DNA from: CAYFZO01 sp965211995
GTDB lineage: Bacteria; Pseudomonadota; Gammaproteobacteria; Poriferisulfidales; Oxydemutatoraceae
Direction of reading: 5' to 3'
DNA: 64,000 nucleotides
Assembly: GCA_965211995.1 (NCBI GenBank)
Contig: OZ243040.1
Span: 248,001 to 312,000, forward strand
Positions 28,696-36,175 of the stretch are shown here, one piece after another (positions within the stretch are counted from its first letter, which is position 1; each line of letters begins with the position of its first letter). Under the pieces are notes generated by a model that was not told where the DNA came from, did not search any database, and saw nothing but the letters and a program-made list of their open reading frames with translations. The translations under genes were made by a program, and so were the position numbers.

Positions 28696-29046
28696 TTATT
28701 TCCGCCTTTCGACCGCGACGCCGACGGTCTTCGACCCGCGCACCGCGCCGGGCTTGCTGACGACGACCTGCGCCTGCGTCACGCCGAATTCGTCGAGCAG
28801 GATCCCGGCGATCTTGTGTGCGAGCGTTTCGATCAGTTGGCACGGGGTGCTCTCGGCGAAGCCCTTCACGCGCTTGGCAATCGCCTTGTAGTCGAGCGTG
28901 TCCGACAGGTTGTCGCCGGCTGCCGCGGCCGCGGCGTCCACCGCCAGTTCGAGATCTATCAGCACGGTTTGGCGCACGCGCCGCTCCCACTCGAAGACGC
29001 CGATGACGGCTTCGACGCGCAACTCTTTCAGAAAGATCGTGTCCAT
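28696..29046 (-). CDS. folB: Dihydroneopterin aldolase
   Basis: The 116-residue protein cleaves dihydroneopterin to 6-hydroxymethyl-dihydropterin and glycolaldehyde. MDTIFLKELRVEAVIGVFEWER and the catalytic-region DTLDYKAI, FAESTPCQLIETLAHKIA are diagnostic. The ATG at 29046 is chosen by homology; the frame is open 45 codons further without family-like sequence. Confidence 0.92.
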   Translation of the reverse strand: MDTIFLKELRVEAVIGVFEWERRVRQTVLIDLELAVDAAAAAAGDNLSDTLDYKAIAKRVKGFAESTPCQLIETLAHKIAGILLDEFGVTQAQVVVSKPGAVRGSKTVGVAVERRK

Positions 29047-29238
29047 TGAGTCCTGCGGAGGAGCCGGTTTTCGCCACCCGGCCGGCACGGCTGCAAGCGC
29101 CGGCCCGGGTGGGAATGACCAACAAGTCCGGCGTTGCTTCTGCTCTCTCCAGTTTGAGGGTATCCGGTTTCCGCCGCCCAAGTTGGCACGCTTGCGGCAT
29201 TCATTACGCCGCGCCGCAGACGCTCCCTGTGCAACGGC

Positions 29239-29267
29239 TTGATAGCGCGGTTATTTTCTGCTATTTT
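29239..29267 (+). promoter_or_regulatory. Sigma70-type promoter for rpmB-rpmG
   Basis: TTGATA at 29239-29244 and TATTTT at 29262-29267 are separated by 17 bases and lie about 35 bases before the rpmB start. It is the best-placed promoter in the gap after folB. Confidence 0.6.
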
Positions 29268-29301
29268 GCGCGCCTCGTCGAGGCAACCGCAAGCATTCAA
29301 A

Positions 29302-29538
29302 ATGTCCAGAGTTTGTCAAATAACCGGTAAAAAGCCAATGAGCGGCAACAACGTCTCTCACGCGCACAACAAGACCCGCCGGCGGTTTCTGCCCAACCTG
29401 CATAAATTGCGGTTCTGGATCGAGAGCCAAAACCGCTGGGTGAAGTTGCGTGTGTCGCGCAAGGGAATGCGCATCATCAACAAAAAAGGCATAGAAAAGG
29501 CGCTCGACGACGCGCGCAAACTCGGGATCAAGGTGTAG
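29302..29538 (+). CDS. rpmB: 50S ribosomal protein L28
   Basis: The 78-residue protein starts MSRVCQITGKKPMSGNNVSHA and continues with NKTRRRFLPNLH, the standard L28 sequence. The ATG at 29302 is internal to a longer open frame and is fixed by homology. rpmG follows 13 bases later, the usual order. Confidence 0.97.
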   Translation: MSRVCQITGKKPMSGNNVSHAHNKTRRRFLPNLHKLRFWIESQNRWVKLRVSRKGMRIINKKGIEKALDDARKLGIKV

Positions 29539-29551
29539 GGGGTCTCCGGCG

Positions 29552-29713
29552 ATGGCGGCACGCGAAAAAATTAAACTGGTCTCGACCGCAGGCACCGGCC
29601 ATTACTACACGACGACGAAGAACAAGCGCACGGCGACCGAAAAGATCGAGATGAAGAAATTTGACCCGGTGATGCGCAAGCACGTTCTCTACAAAGAAGA
29701 CAAGATCAAGTAG
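29552..29713 (+). CDS. rpmG: 50S ribosomal protein L33
   Basis: A 53-codon gene read directly from the sequence: MAAREKIKLVSTAGTGHYYT, then TTKNKRTATEKIEMKKFDP and ending YKEDKIK. This is L33 of the Cys-less form (no CxxC zinc motifs), as in many Proteobacteria. It is co-transcribed with rpmB. Confidence 0.96.
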   Translation: MAAREKIKLVSTAGTGHYYTTTKNKRTATEKIEMKKFDPVMRKHVLYKEDKIK

Positions 29714-29732
29714 CCCCAAGCGCCCCGCCAAC

Positions 29733-29905
29733 TTTCAGTCCGAAGTGCGGCGCAAGGAAGAAGAGCGGGCCGCTGAAAATCAATCCGCCCTCGGGGGAGA
29801 GTCAGCCGGGCGCAGTCCGGCCGGCGAAAGGAAATACCAAAGACAACGCGGCGGGCACCGGAGGATGACGGGCCGGCCAACCTCGCGCTTCAGACTTGAA
29901 TCCGG
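29733..29905 (+). mobile_element. Dispersed inverted-repeat element, complete copy
   Basis: It starts about 20 bases after the rpmG stop with tttcagtccgaagtgcgg and ends gcttcagacttgaatccgg, a clear inverted pair. The interior includes gggcaccggaggatgacggg, shared with most copies. Confidence 0.82.
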
Positions 29906-30218
29906 CCCCTGATCCGGGCTGTTGAGGACGCACGGTGCGGTTCGGCACAGGCTCAGTTTCTCGCCCTCTCCGTTCCGCGGAGGGTTAAAAGTCTATAAAT
30001 TCTGTTGGTTGCCGCCGGGCGGTTTCCCGGAGAACGGGGAGCGGGGTCACGCGGGGATTTGTTCGGCCTCGGTGTGCCCCCTGATTCGGGCTGTTGAAGA
30101 CGCGCGGTGCGGTTCGGCACAGGCTTCGTTTCCCGGCCTCTCCGTTCCGCGGAGGGTTAAAAGTCTATAAATCCTGTTGGTCGCCGCCGGGCGGTTTTCC
30201 GGAGAACGGGGAGCGGGG
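29906..30218. repeat. 172-bp echo of the desaturase 3' end
   Basis: Bases from about 29908 to 30075 repeat those from 30079 to 30247, with gcggggattt at 30051 and 30223. The repeated unit includes the last ten codons of the desaturase gene (minus strand, HTEAxQIPA and stop) plus its 3' flank (ctccgttccgcggagggtta, hairpin-forming). Confidence 0.8.
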
Positions 30219-31424
30219 TTACGCGGGGATTTGTTTGGCCTCGGTGTGCCCTTTGATCTTGCGGGCGAACTCTGCAAGCGCGGACAGGCCGCTTTGTTCG
30301 GCCTGGCGACACCATTCGAGCAGCGCGGCTCTGAGTTTCTCGTGGTCGCCGCGCAAGTCGAGCCAGAGTGATTGCAGGCGGTGCCTGAATTCGTAAACCG
30401 TTTGCAGGACGTCGTTGTTATTAAGTGCGCGCTTGAGGTGGCCGAGGTCGCGGCTGCCGATATTGCTTTCGTGGTGAAGAAACGACTTTTTGACGCCTTT
30501 CAGAAGGTGCTGGTATGAACCGCGCGCCCGTTTGAATTCCTGCTTGAATACCGGCTGCATGACCGTGTTCACGTAGTCGGTCATCACGTGCAGGCGCCCG
30601 TGCAGAAGTTCCTGCACGGTTTCGAGGTCAAGCCGCGCCACGCGCCGCGCCACTTTGCGCGGCGGCATCACCCGTTTCACGCACACCAGTCTCAGGTGTT
30701 GCAAAAGGCTGATGTAGAACCAGCCGACGTCGAACTCCCAAGCCTGCGCCGAGAACTTGGCCGAGCCGGGGAAGGCGTGGTGGTTGTTGTGCAGTTCCTC
30801 GCCCCCGATCAGCAGGCCGATATTGCCCAGATTGGTCGAGTCGTCGGGGGTTTGGTAATTGCGGTAGCCGAAGAAGTGCGCCCCGCCGTTGATCACGCCG
30901 GCGGCGAAGAATGGAATCCACATCATCTGCACGGCCCATATCGAAATCCCCAAAAAGCCGAACAGCGCGTAGTTGAGTATGAACAGTATGACGACGCCCG
31001 TGGCCGAGTACCGGGTATAAAGGTTTCTTTCGATCCAGTCCCACGGTGTGCCGCGCCCGTAGGTTTCGAGCGTGTCCTTGTTGGCGGCTTCCTTGCGGTA
31101 AAGCTCGGTGCCGCTGAACAGCACTTTCAAGATGCCGTGCGTTCTCGGGCTGTGCGGGTCGGCCTCGGTTTCGACCTTAGCGTGATGCTTGCGGTGAATC
31201 GACACCCACTCGCGCGTGACCATGCCGGTCGTCAGCCACAGCCAAAAGCGCATCGGGTGTGACACCGCGGGGTGAAACTCAACCGACAAGTGTGCCTGCG
31301 AGCGATGCAGGAAAAGCGTCACGCAGGTGATCGTGATATGCGTCGCCGCCAGCGCAACGGCGATGTAGCCCCACCACGGCAGGTTCAACAAGCCGTTGCC
31401 GGTCAATATATCGGTCAGCATCAA
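30219..31424 (-). CDS. Membrane fatty acid desaturase (acyl-CoA delta-9 type)
   Basis: The 401-residue protein has the three histidine boxes of the diiron membrane desaturases: HRSQAH (residues 40-45), HRKHH (77-81) and HNNHH (212-216). Hydrophobic segments lie between them (for example YIAVALAATHITITCVTLFL and VVILFILNYALFGFLGI). The soluble C-terminal region after residue 250 is long and helical, as in bacterial homologues of this group. It should introduce a double bond into acyl chains for membrane fluidity. A good promoter precedes it and its last codons are duplicated downstream. Confidence 0.92.
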   Translation of the reverse strand: MMLTDILTGNGLLNLPWWGYIAVALAATHITITCVTLFLHRSQAHLSVEFHPAVSHPMRFWLWLTTGMVTREWVSIHRKHHAKVETEADPHSPRTHGILKVLFSGTELYRKEAANKDTLETYGRGTPWDWIERNLYTRYSATGVVILFILNYALFGFLGISIWAVQMMWIPFFAAGVINGGAHFFGYRNYQTPDDSTNLGNIGLLIGGEELHNNHHAFPGSAKFSAQAWEFDVGWFYISLLQHLRLVCVKRVMPPRKVARRVARLDLETVQELLHGRLHVMTDYVNTVMQPVFKQEFKRARGSYQHLLKGVKKSFLHHESNIGSRDLGHLKRALNNNDVLQTVYEFRHRLQSLWLDLRGDHEKLRAALLEWCRQAEQSGLSALAEFARKIKGHTEAKQIPA

Positions 31425-31463
31425 GTCGTTCTGTGGTTTGTTCAGGGAGATAGCAAGCAGTAC

Positions 31464-31492
31464 ACGATACGCGAACCCCGTGATTTAGTCAA
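31464..31492 (-). promoter_or_regulatory. Sigma70-type promoter for the desaturase
   Basis: On the minus strand TTGACT (31492-31487) and TATCGT (31469-31464) are separated by 17 bases, 40 bases before the desaturase ATG. Confidence 0.6.
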
Positions 31493-31582
31493 TGTGGACA
31501 CCGCCGTTCCTGCGCAAGCGCGGGCGGGCTATAAAACCCGCCCGCAAACCGGCGCCGCGGCTGTGCCTTGCACAACACGGCT

Positions 31583-32329
31583 TCAGATAAGAAGGAGACT
31601 GATCAGCTGCCCGATAATGGCGACCGCGGCGGCTAGTATGGCGATGGTGATCGCCGGGATCCACGTTGCGAGTCTGTCGAGCTTTTTGTCCAATCTCTCC
31701 CGGATGGCCTTTTCGGATTCGGCCACATCCTCCTTGGTGGATAAGTTTTCCATTTTGACTTGAATCTTCCTGATGTCGTCCTTGGTGGCCATGTTGGTCT
31801 CGATTTTGACAAATCGCTCTATCGCTTCTTCTCTGGGCATGAACCTTGTCAACTGGATCTCCAGTTGCTCCCTGGTGACAACGTTCGCCATCGCCTCCTT
31901 GAAGTCATCCTTGGCGACAAGTTTGGCGACAAGTTCCGACACCGCCTCCTCCAGTTCAACTTTAGTGGCAAGTTTCGACACCGCCTCCTCCAGTTCAACT
32001 TTAGTGGCAAGTTTCGATACTGCCTCCTTCAGTTCAGATTTGGTGGCAACGTTCGCCATCGCCTTCTCGAAGTCATCCTTGGCGACAAGTTTGGCGACGA
32101 GTTCCGCCACCGCCTCCTTCAGTTCAGATTTGGTGGCAACGTTCGCCATCGCCTTCTCGAAGTCATCCTTGGCGACAAGTTCCGCCACCGCCTCCTTCAG
32201 TTCAACTTTGGTGGAAAGTTGTCCGACGGTTTTGGTCAGGGCGTCAATCTGATCTGGTGTAAAGGCGGCCTGTTTCAATCTGGAATCCTGCCCGAAGGCG
32301 GGTGAGTGATTTCGAACTTGATTTTCCAT
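31583..32329 (-). CDS. Coiled-coil protein with C-terminal membrane anchor
   Basis: The 248-residue protein starts at the ATG 8 bases after a GGAGG site; a GTG three codons upstream is an alternative. The N-terminus (AAFTPDQIDALTKTVGQLSTK) resembles that of the protein encoded at 9474. Residues of about 40-170 repeat short helical units (KxELKEAVAELVAKDDFEKAM, VELEEAVSKLATK). The C-terminus is a single hydrophobic helix (ATWIPAITIAILAAAVAIIG). It belongs with DUF1640-like anchored coiled-coil proteins of unknown function. Its leader shares a motif and spacing with the leader of the 9474 gene. Confidence 0.75.
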   Translation of the reverse strand: MENQVRNHSPAFGQDSRLKQAAFTPDQIDALTKTVGQLSTKVELKEAVAELVAKDDFEKAMANVATKSELKEAVAELVAKLVAKDDFEKAMANVATKSELKEAVSKLATKVELEEAVSKLATKVELEEAVSELVAKLVAKDDFKEAMANVVTREQLEIQLTRFMPREEAIERFVKIETNMATKDDIRKIQVKMENLSTKEDVAESEKAIRERLDKKLDRLATWIPAITIAILAAAVAIIGQLISLLLI

Positions 32330-33041
32330 AACTGACACCTCCGTGTCAAAAATATGGCCCCATAACAGCGGGGACCAGGTTAGACGTGAAGCGCCGCAGG
32401 CGCCCCTTGCAATCTTGCTTATTTACACCGCGCCGACCGGGTTATGGCGTCGGGAAGGAATAAACGGTAGTCATTAGCCGATAAAGCGATTTCGGCTTGA
32501 TCTGGCGCAGGTTCCGGTAGGGTGAGAGGCGGGGGGCGCCCTTTCCCCGGCCGAGGCCGGGGCGTTGCGGGCGTTTTCCCGTAGCGGCGGGGCCTCGCCG
32601 CGGGTTGTTTGTCAGGAACTGCAGCGGCCTTTTCCGGGGGCGGAGGTCGGCGGGATGACCGCGGCGTCCGCGGGCAGTTGTTGAGCGGCCTTTTCCGGGG
32701 ATGGCGGGGGTCGGGGGTGCCAACCCCTCGTTCGAAGTGCGGCCAAAGGCACAAGCGCGGGTCGCTAAAATTACTTCACCCTTGAAGGGGAGTCGGCCGG
32801 GTGCGGGTCTCCTTAGCAGTAAAATTTCCGCCGGCGAAAACGTGCCCCCTTGGGGAAGAGTCGGCCGGGTGCGGCGTCCTATGGAGTAAAGAGTGTCACG
32901 GACATGCCCGGTTTTAAGTGTCCCCCGTATGCCGATCCTTTCACGCAGTCCGGCCGGTGGGGGGGCATACGGAAGGCGACGCGGACGGGCACAAGAGGAA
33001 GGCGGGCCGACGCCGCACTTCGGACTTGCATCCGCCGGCGC
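32330..33041. other. Gene-free region with leader, small repeats and an interrupted element copy
   Basis: The left 120 bp is the leader of the minus-strand coiled-coil gene. A 61-bp repeat follows (agcggccttttccgggg at 32623 and 32684). The right part is a copy of the dispersed element. I see no protein-like frame. Confidence 0.5.
32724..33036 (+). mobile_element. Dispersed inverted-repeat element, expanded copy
   Basis: The left end is caacccctcgttcgaagtgc and the right end gccgcacttcggacttgcat, an inverted pair. The interior is enlarged by a 68-bp tandem duplication (agtcggccgggtgcgg at 32791 and 32859) and by about 60 bp of other sequence. Confidence 0.7.
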
Positions 33042-33536
33042 CTAAATATAATCACGTATCCCGCGCCAGGCGGCGAGTTTGCGGTCGAAACTCAGTTGCG
33101 CGTTGGCCGGGCTGGTGGAAGGCAGTTGAATGATTGCGGGCTCCACGCCGGTTTGCAAGTGCCGGCGGAACGAGCCCCCCGCTTGTTTGCCGTTCAAGAA
33201 CACCGCGGCGATTGAGGTCTGTGCGTCGAGCATTTGCGCGATTGCGTTCGGCTTTTCACTCGCGCGCACAATCGCGGCGTCGAGGCTGCCGTCGCGTTCG
33301 CAGCTTTTGAGCACGTCCCACAGGGCGATGCCCGCCCGGCGCAGCGCGGCGACGCGCCGGCGGTACGCAAGGTCGTGTGCAAACCCGAGCAGCGCGCCCA
33401 TGATCTTCCAGAAAGCGTTGCGCGGATGCGCGTAATACTGCTGCCGGCGCAGGGACTCGACGCTCGGCATCGAGCCGAGGATCAGGATCTTCGGCCGGCG
33501 CGGCAGGATCGGCGCAAACCCCGTGACTTTGCTCAC
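33042..33536 (-). CDS. Hypoxanthine/deoxyinosine DNA glycosylase-like protein (UDG superfamily)
   Basis: The GTG overlapping the preceding stop (GTGA) gives 164 residues. GFAPILPRRPKILILGSMPSVESLRRQQYYAHPRNAFWKIMG is the characteristic N-terminal block of the family 6 (HDG) uracil-DNA glycosylase superfamily. Later segments GIALWDVLKSCERDGSLDAAI, VFLNGKQA and LPSTSPAN complete the fold. The family removes deaminated adenine (hypoxanthine) from DNA. It is translationally coupled to the hydantoinase-like gene, which is an odd pairing and probably reflects loss of the usual partner gene. Confidence 0.88.
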   Translation of the reverse strand: MSKVTGFAPILPRRPKILILGSMPSVESLRRQQYYAHPRNAFWKIMGALLGFAHDLAYRRRVAALRRAGIALWDVLKSCERDGSLDAAIVRASEKPNAIAQMLDAQTSIAAVFLNGKQAGGSFRRHLQTGVEPAIIQLPSTSPANAQLSFDRKLAAWRGIRDYI

Positions 33537-35539
33537 CGGTTCTCCAAATGCAGATTGCCGCGCTCGTCGAGCGACGCGCACCAGCCCGGCTCGACGTAAA
33601 CGGTGGAAGTCGCCTCGGCGACCACCGCGGGGCCCGCGATGGTCTTGCCCGTGAGATCGCATCGCCGATGCAGTGCCGCGCCGCCCCGCGTCTTCGGCGG
33701 GGGGGCGGCTTCAGGTCTGAAGCGCGGCGTTTGCCCGTTATCTTCCGGTGTCCGCCCGTGTCGCTTTTCGCGTTTCCCCCCGGGCGGGGCGTCACCCGTT
33801 GCGACTGTCGTGTCCCTCAGCGGCGCTTGCGAGGACACCCGCACCCGCAGCGTCACCAACTCCACCGGCACGTCGAGCGCGTAGCCGTGGCGGCTTATGT
33901 GCGCGGCGTGAAACGCTTGTTCCAATGCGTCCGGGGCGCGGCGTTCGAGCGTCAGGCAATGCAACTGTCCGCGGTAGCGCAACTCGGCGGTCTCGGCGAA
34001 CTCGAACTCGCCGATGCCTTGTGCGCGCATCTCGCGGCCGGCTTCTTCGCGCAGTTGCTGGTACGCGGCGTCTATGGTTTGCCGGTCGGTGGCGGCGACG
34101 TCGGTGCAGACCGTGCGCGACTGCTGCAGGCCGCGCGGCGCAATCAACATGCCGAGCGCGGACAGCACGCCGGCGTGCGCCGGTGCCATCGCCTTGCGGA
34201 TCTTTACGCTTTCGGCCAGCGTGCAGATGTGCAGGCCGCCGGCCGCGCCGAAGCCGACGAGCATGAAGTCCGCCGGGTCGTGCCCTTTCTGCACCGACAT
34301 GACTTTGAGCGCCTGCCCCATCTGCTCGTTGACCACGGCGATCACGCCTTGCGCGACGTCGCCGATGTTTTTGCCGAGCGCCGCGGCCAGCGGCTCAAAC
34401 GCCCGCACGGCGGCGGCGCGGTCGAGCGTCAGCGCGGTGCCGAGGCTTTCGGGCAGGCGCCCGAGCAGCAGGTTGGCGTCGGTGACCGTCGGCTCCTCGC
34501 CGCCGCGCCCGTAGCAGGCGGGTCCCGGCGCCGCGCCCGCCGAGCGCGGGCCGACGCGCAGCAGGCCGCCCGCATCTATGTACGCGACCGAGCCGCCGCC
34601 CGCGCCGATCGTATGGATGTCCACCATCGGCGTCGCCACCGGGTAAGGCCCGATGTGCCCTGCGGTGGTCAGGCCGACGTCGCCGTCTATGACCGACACG
34701 TCGGTCGAAGTGCCGCCCATGTCGAAACTCAGCACTTTGCGCGCGTCGGCGGCGGCCGCGAAATGCCGCGCCGCGATCACGCCGCCCGCCGGTCCCGACA
34801 ACAACAGGTTGACCGCGTAATCGGCGGCCTTGTCCGCGGCGACGGTGCTGCCGTGGCTTTGCATGACGCTGAGGTTCGTCGCCGGCAGCAGGGCGTCGAG
34901 ACGCTTGAGATAGCGCTGCATGAGCGGGCCGGTGTAACTATTGAGCCAGGTCGCGACGCCGCGTTCGTATTCGCGTTGCTCGGCGAGCACGCGCGATGAG
35001 CGCGACACGAAGTAGCCGGGCTTCAGGGCGTCCTCGAGCATCCGCTCACAGCGGTCGTCCACGAATGAGAACAGCAGGTTGATCGCGACCGCCTCAGGCG
35101 CGAGTTCCGCCAGCCGCGCCTTCAGTGCCGCGACGTCTGCGGGCGTCAGGTCTTCGATCACTTCGCCGTGCGCGCCGATGCGCCCGCCGGTTTCGAGGCA
35201 CAGTTCCGGCGCCACCGGCGCGGGCGCGGGCGGCGGTCTCAGCCGGTAGATCTCAGGCCGCGCCTGGCGGCCGATCGTCAGCACGTCGCCGAAGCCGCGG
35301 TTGGCGATGTAAGCGGTTTTGACGCCCTTGCCTTCGAGCACCGCGTTGGTGGCGACGGTCGAGCCGTGCACCACGTCGGGCGCCTGTTCGGGCGCGAGGC
35401 CGAGCGCGCGCAGGCCCTCGACGATCGCTTTTTCGGGCGCGTCGGGTGTCGACAACTGTTTGTGCACGCGGAATTGTTCCCCGTCAAACAGGATCAGGTC
35501 GGTGAAAGTCCCGCCGGTGTCAATGCCGAGTAGTTTCAT
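33533..35539 (-). CDS. Hydantoinase/5-oxoprolinase family protein, subunit A
   Basis: The 668-residue protein begins MKLLGIDTGGTFTDLILFDG, the ATPase signature of the HyuA/OplA family, followed by VVHGSTVATNAVLEGKG, LLSGPAGGVIAA, SFDMGGTSTDVS and DIHTIGAGGGSVAYID. Such proteins hydrolyse N-substituted hydantoins or 5-oxoproline using ATP, normally with a B subunit. No HyuB gene is present; the next gene is a DNA glycosylase. Residues of about 580-612 (PPGGKREKRHGRTPEDNGQT and onward) are encoded by the right half of a dispersed element and interrupt the C-terminal domain. The true end (IAGPAVVAEATSTVYVEPGW) is still in frame. Confidence 0.88.
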   Translation of the reverse strand: MKLLGIDTGGTFTDLILFDGEQFRVHKQLSTPDAPEKAIVEGLRALGLAPEQAPDVVHGSTVATNAVLEGKGVKTAYIANRGFGDVLTIGRQARPEIYRLRPPPAPAPVAPELCLETGGRIGAHGEVIEDLTPADVAALKARLAELAPEAVAINLLFSFVDDRCERMLEDALKPGYFVSRSSRVLAEQREYERGVATWLNSYTGPLMQRYLKRLDALLPATNLSVMQSHGSTVAADKAADYAVNLLLSGPAGGVIAARHFAAAADARKVLSFDMGGTSTDVSVIDGDVGLTTAGHIGPYPVATPMVDIHTIGAGGGSVAYIDAGGLLRVGPRSAGAAPGPACYGRGGEEPTVTDANLLLGRLPESLGTALTLDRAAAVRAFEPLAAALGKNIGDVAQGVIAVVNEQMGQALKVMSVQKGHDPADFMLVGFGAAGGLHICTLAESVKIRKAMAPAHAGVLSALGMLIAPRGLQQSRTVCTDVAATDRQTIDAAYQQLREEAGREMRAQGIGEFEFAETAELRYRGQLHCLTLERRAPDALEQAFHAAHISRHGYALDVPVELVTLRVRVSSQAPLRDTTVATGDAPPGGKREKRHGRTPEDNGQTPRFRPEAAPPPKTRGGAALHRRCDLTGKTIAGPAVVAEATSTVYVEPGWCASLDERGNLHLENR
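33706..33803 (-). mobile_element. Right half of the dispersed element inside the hydantoinase gene
   Basis: Read on the minus strand, the segment carries gggcggacaccggaagataa and ends gccgcgcttcagacctgaag, matching the right half and right terminal repeat of the family. The left half is missing. It is translated in frame, here in the element's usual peptide frame (GRTPEDNGQTPRFRPEA). Confidence 0.75.
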
Positions 35540-35802
35540 GCGCTAATCATATCAAGCAGGGAAGAGTCTATATCCAGGCCGTAAAACCTGATTCCTTTGT
35601 CAAGATAGCCAAGTGAATTTAACGCGTCGAGAAATGCCCCGTTGCCCGTCGCGGGATCAAAGACCAAGCCCGGATCGGCTCCCATGACGTACTCGACCAT
35701 CGGCTTGGCGACCCAGTCGGGCGTCCAAAATTGGCCCTTGCCTCTGAGCGTCTCCCGGTCTTGCCGCCCGGAGGGTAATTTCTGATGACGTTCAGAGGTC
35801 AT
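35536..35802 (-). pseudogene. Truncated N6-adenine DNA methylase, N-terminal part
   Basis: The 88-codon frame contains GQFWTPDWVAKPMVEYVMG and motif I VFDPATGNGAFLDALNSLGY, as at the start of the methylase domain of N6-adenine methyltransferases and fused restriction enzymes. It stops 20 residues later, before the catalytic NPPY motif, at the hydantoinase start codon (ATGA overlap). It is therefore a 3'-deleted remnant. Confidence 0.75.
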
Positions 35803-35945
35803 TGTTTGCTTAGTCCTTCGAGGATTTTCAGAACTTCCTTATCCGGTTTTAGGCTGCCGCCCTCAAAGTTGGGCATGCCGCGGAAAGTGAATTCGGTATT
35901 TTCCATACCGCCCGATAAATGCAGTTCAAACGGGGGTTGTCTCAT
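35799..35945 (-). CDS. Small hypothetical ORF coupled to the methylase remnant
   Basis: A 48-codon frame (MRQPPFELHLSGGMENTEFT, then FRGMPNFEGGSLKPDKEVLK, ending ILEGLSKQ) whose stop overlaps the methylase ATG as ATGA. A second possible start is the internal ATG at MENTEF. The coupling suggests a real small gene of the lost restriction-modification operon. No family is recognised. Confidence 0.5.
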   Translation of the reverse strand: MRQPPFELHLSGGMENTEFTFRGMPNFEGGSLKPDKEVLKILEGLSKQ

Positions 35946-36125
35946 TGTTTCGTTCGCTTCTTTTAGATGAGAAAATGTGCATGGAAGTAGAGCTCAGGGA
36001 TTCTTCATCGGGCTGGTTGCGGCGCGGGCCGCAAGTCGCAGAGGCGGGTTATAAGCCCGTCCCGCGACCGCCGGTCGCTGACGCGCGAAGTCGGCGTCGG
36101 GAATAAGCCCCGATGAATAAACCCC

Positions 36126-36131
36126 TATAAT
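36126..36131 (+). promoter_or_regulatory. TATAAT box upstream of the chorismatase gene
   Basis: A consensus TATAAT lies 45 bases before the ATG at 36176, in an otherwise gene-free 230-bp gap. A convincing -35 box is not visible. Confidence 0.4.
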
Positions 36132-36175
36132 AAAACGCTCATCCGGCAGATTGCCTTAGGCCTTAAAGTCCGCTC

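Noticed and set aside
33548..34999. 483-codon plus-strand frame opposite the hydantoinase gene
   Set aside because: Antisense of strong HyuA motifs; composition is Arg/Ala/His-rich without domains.
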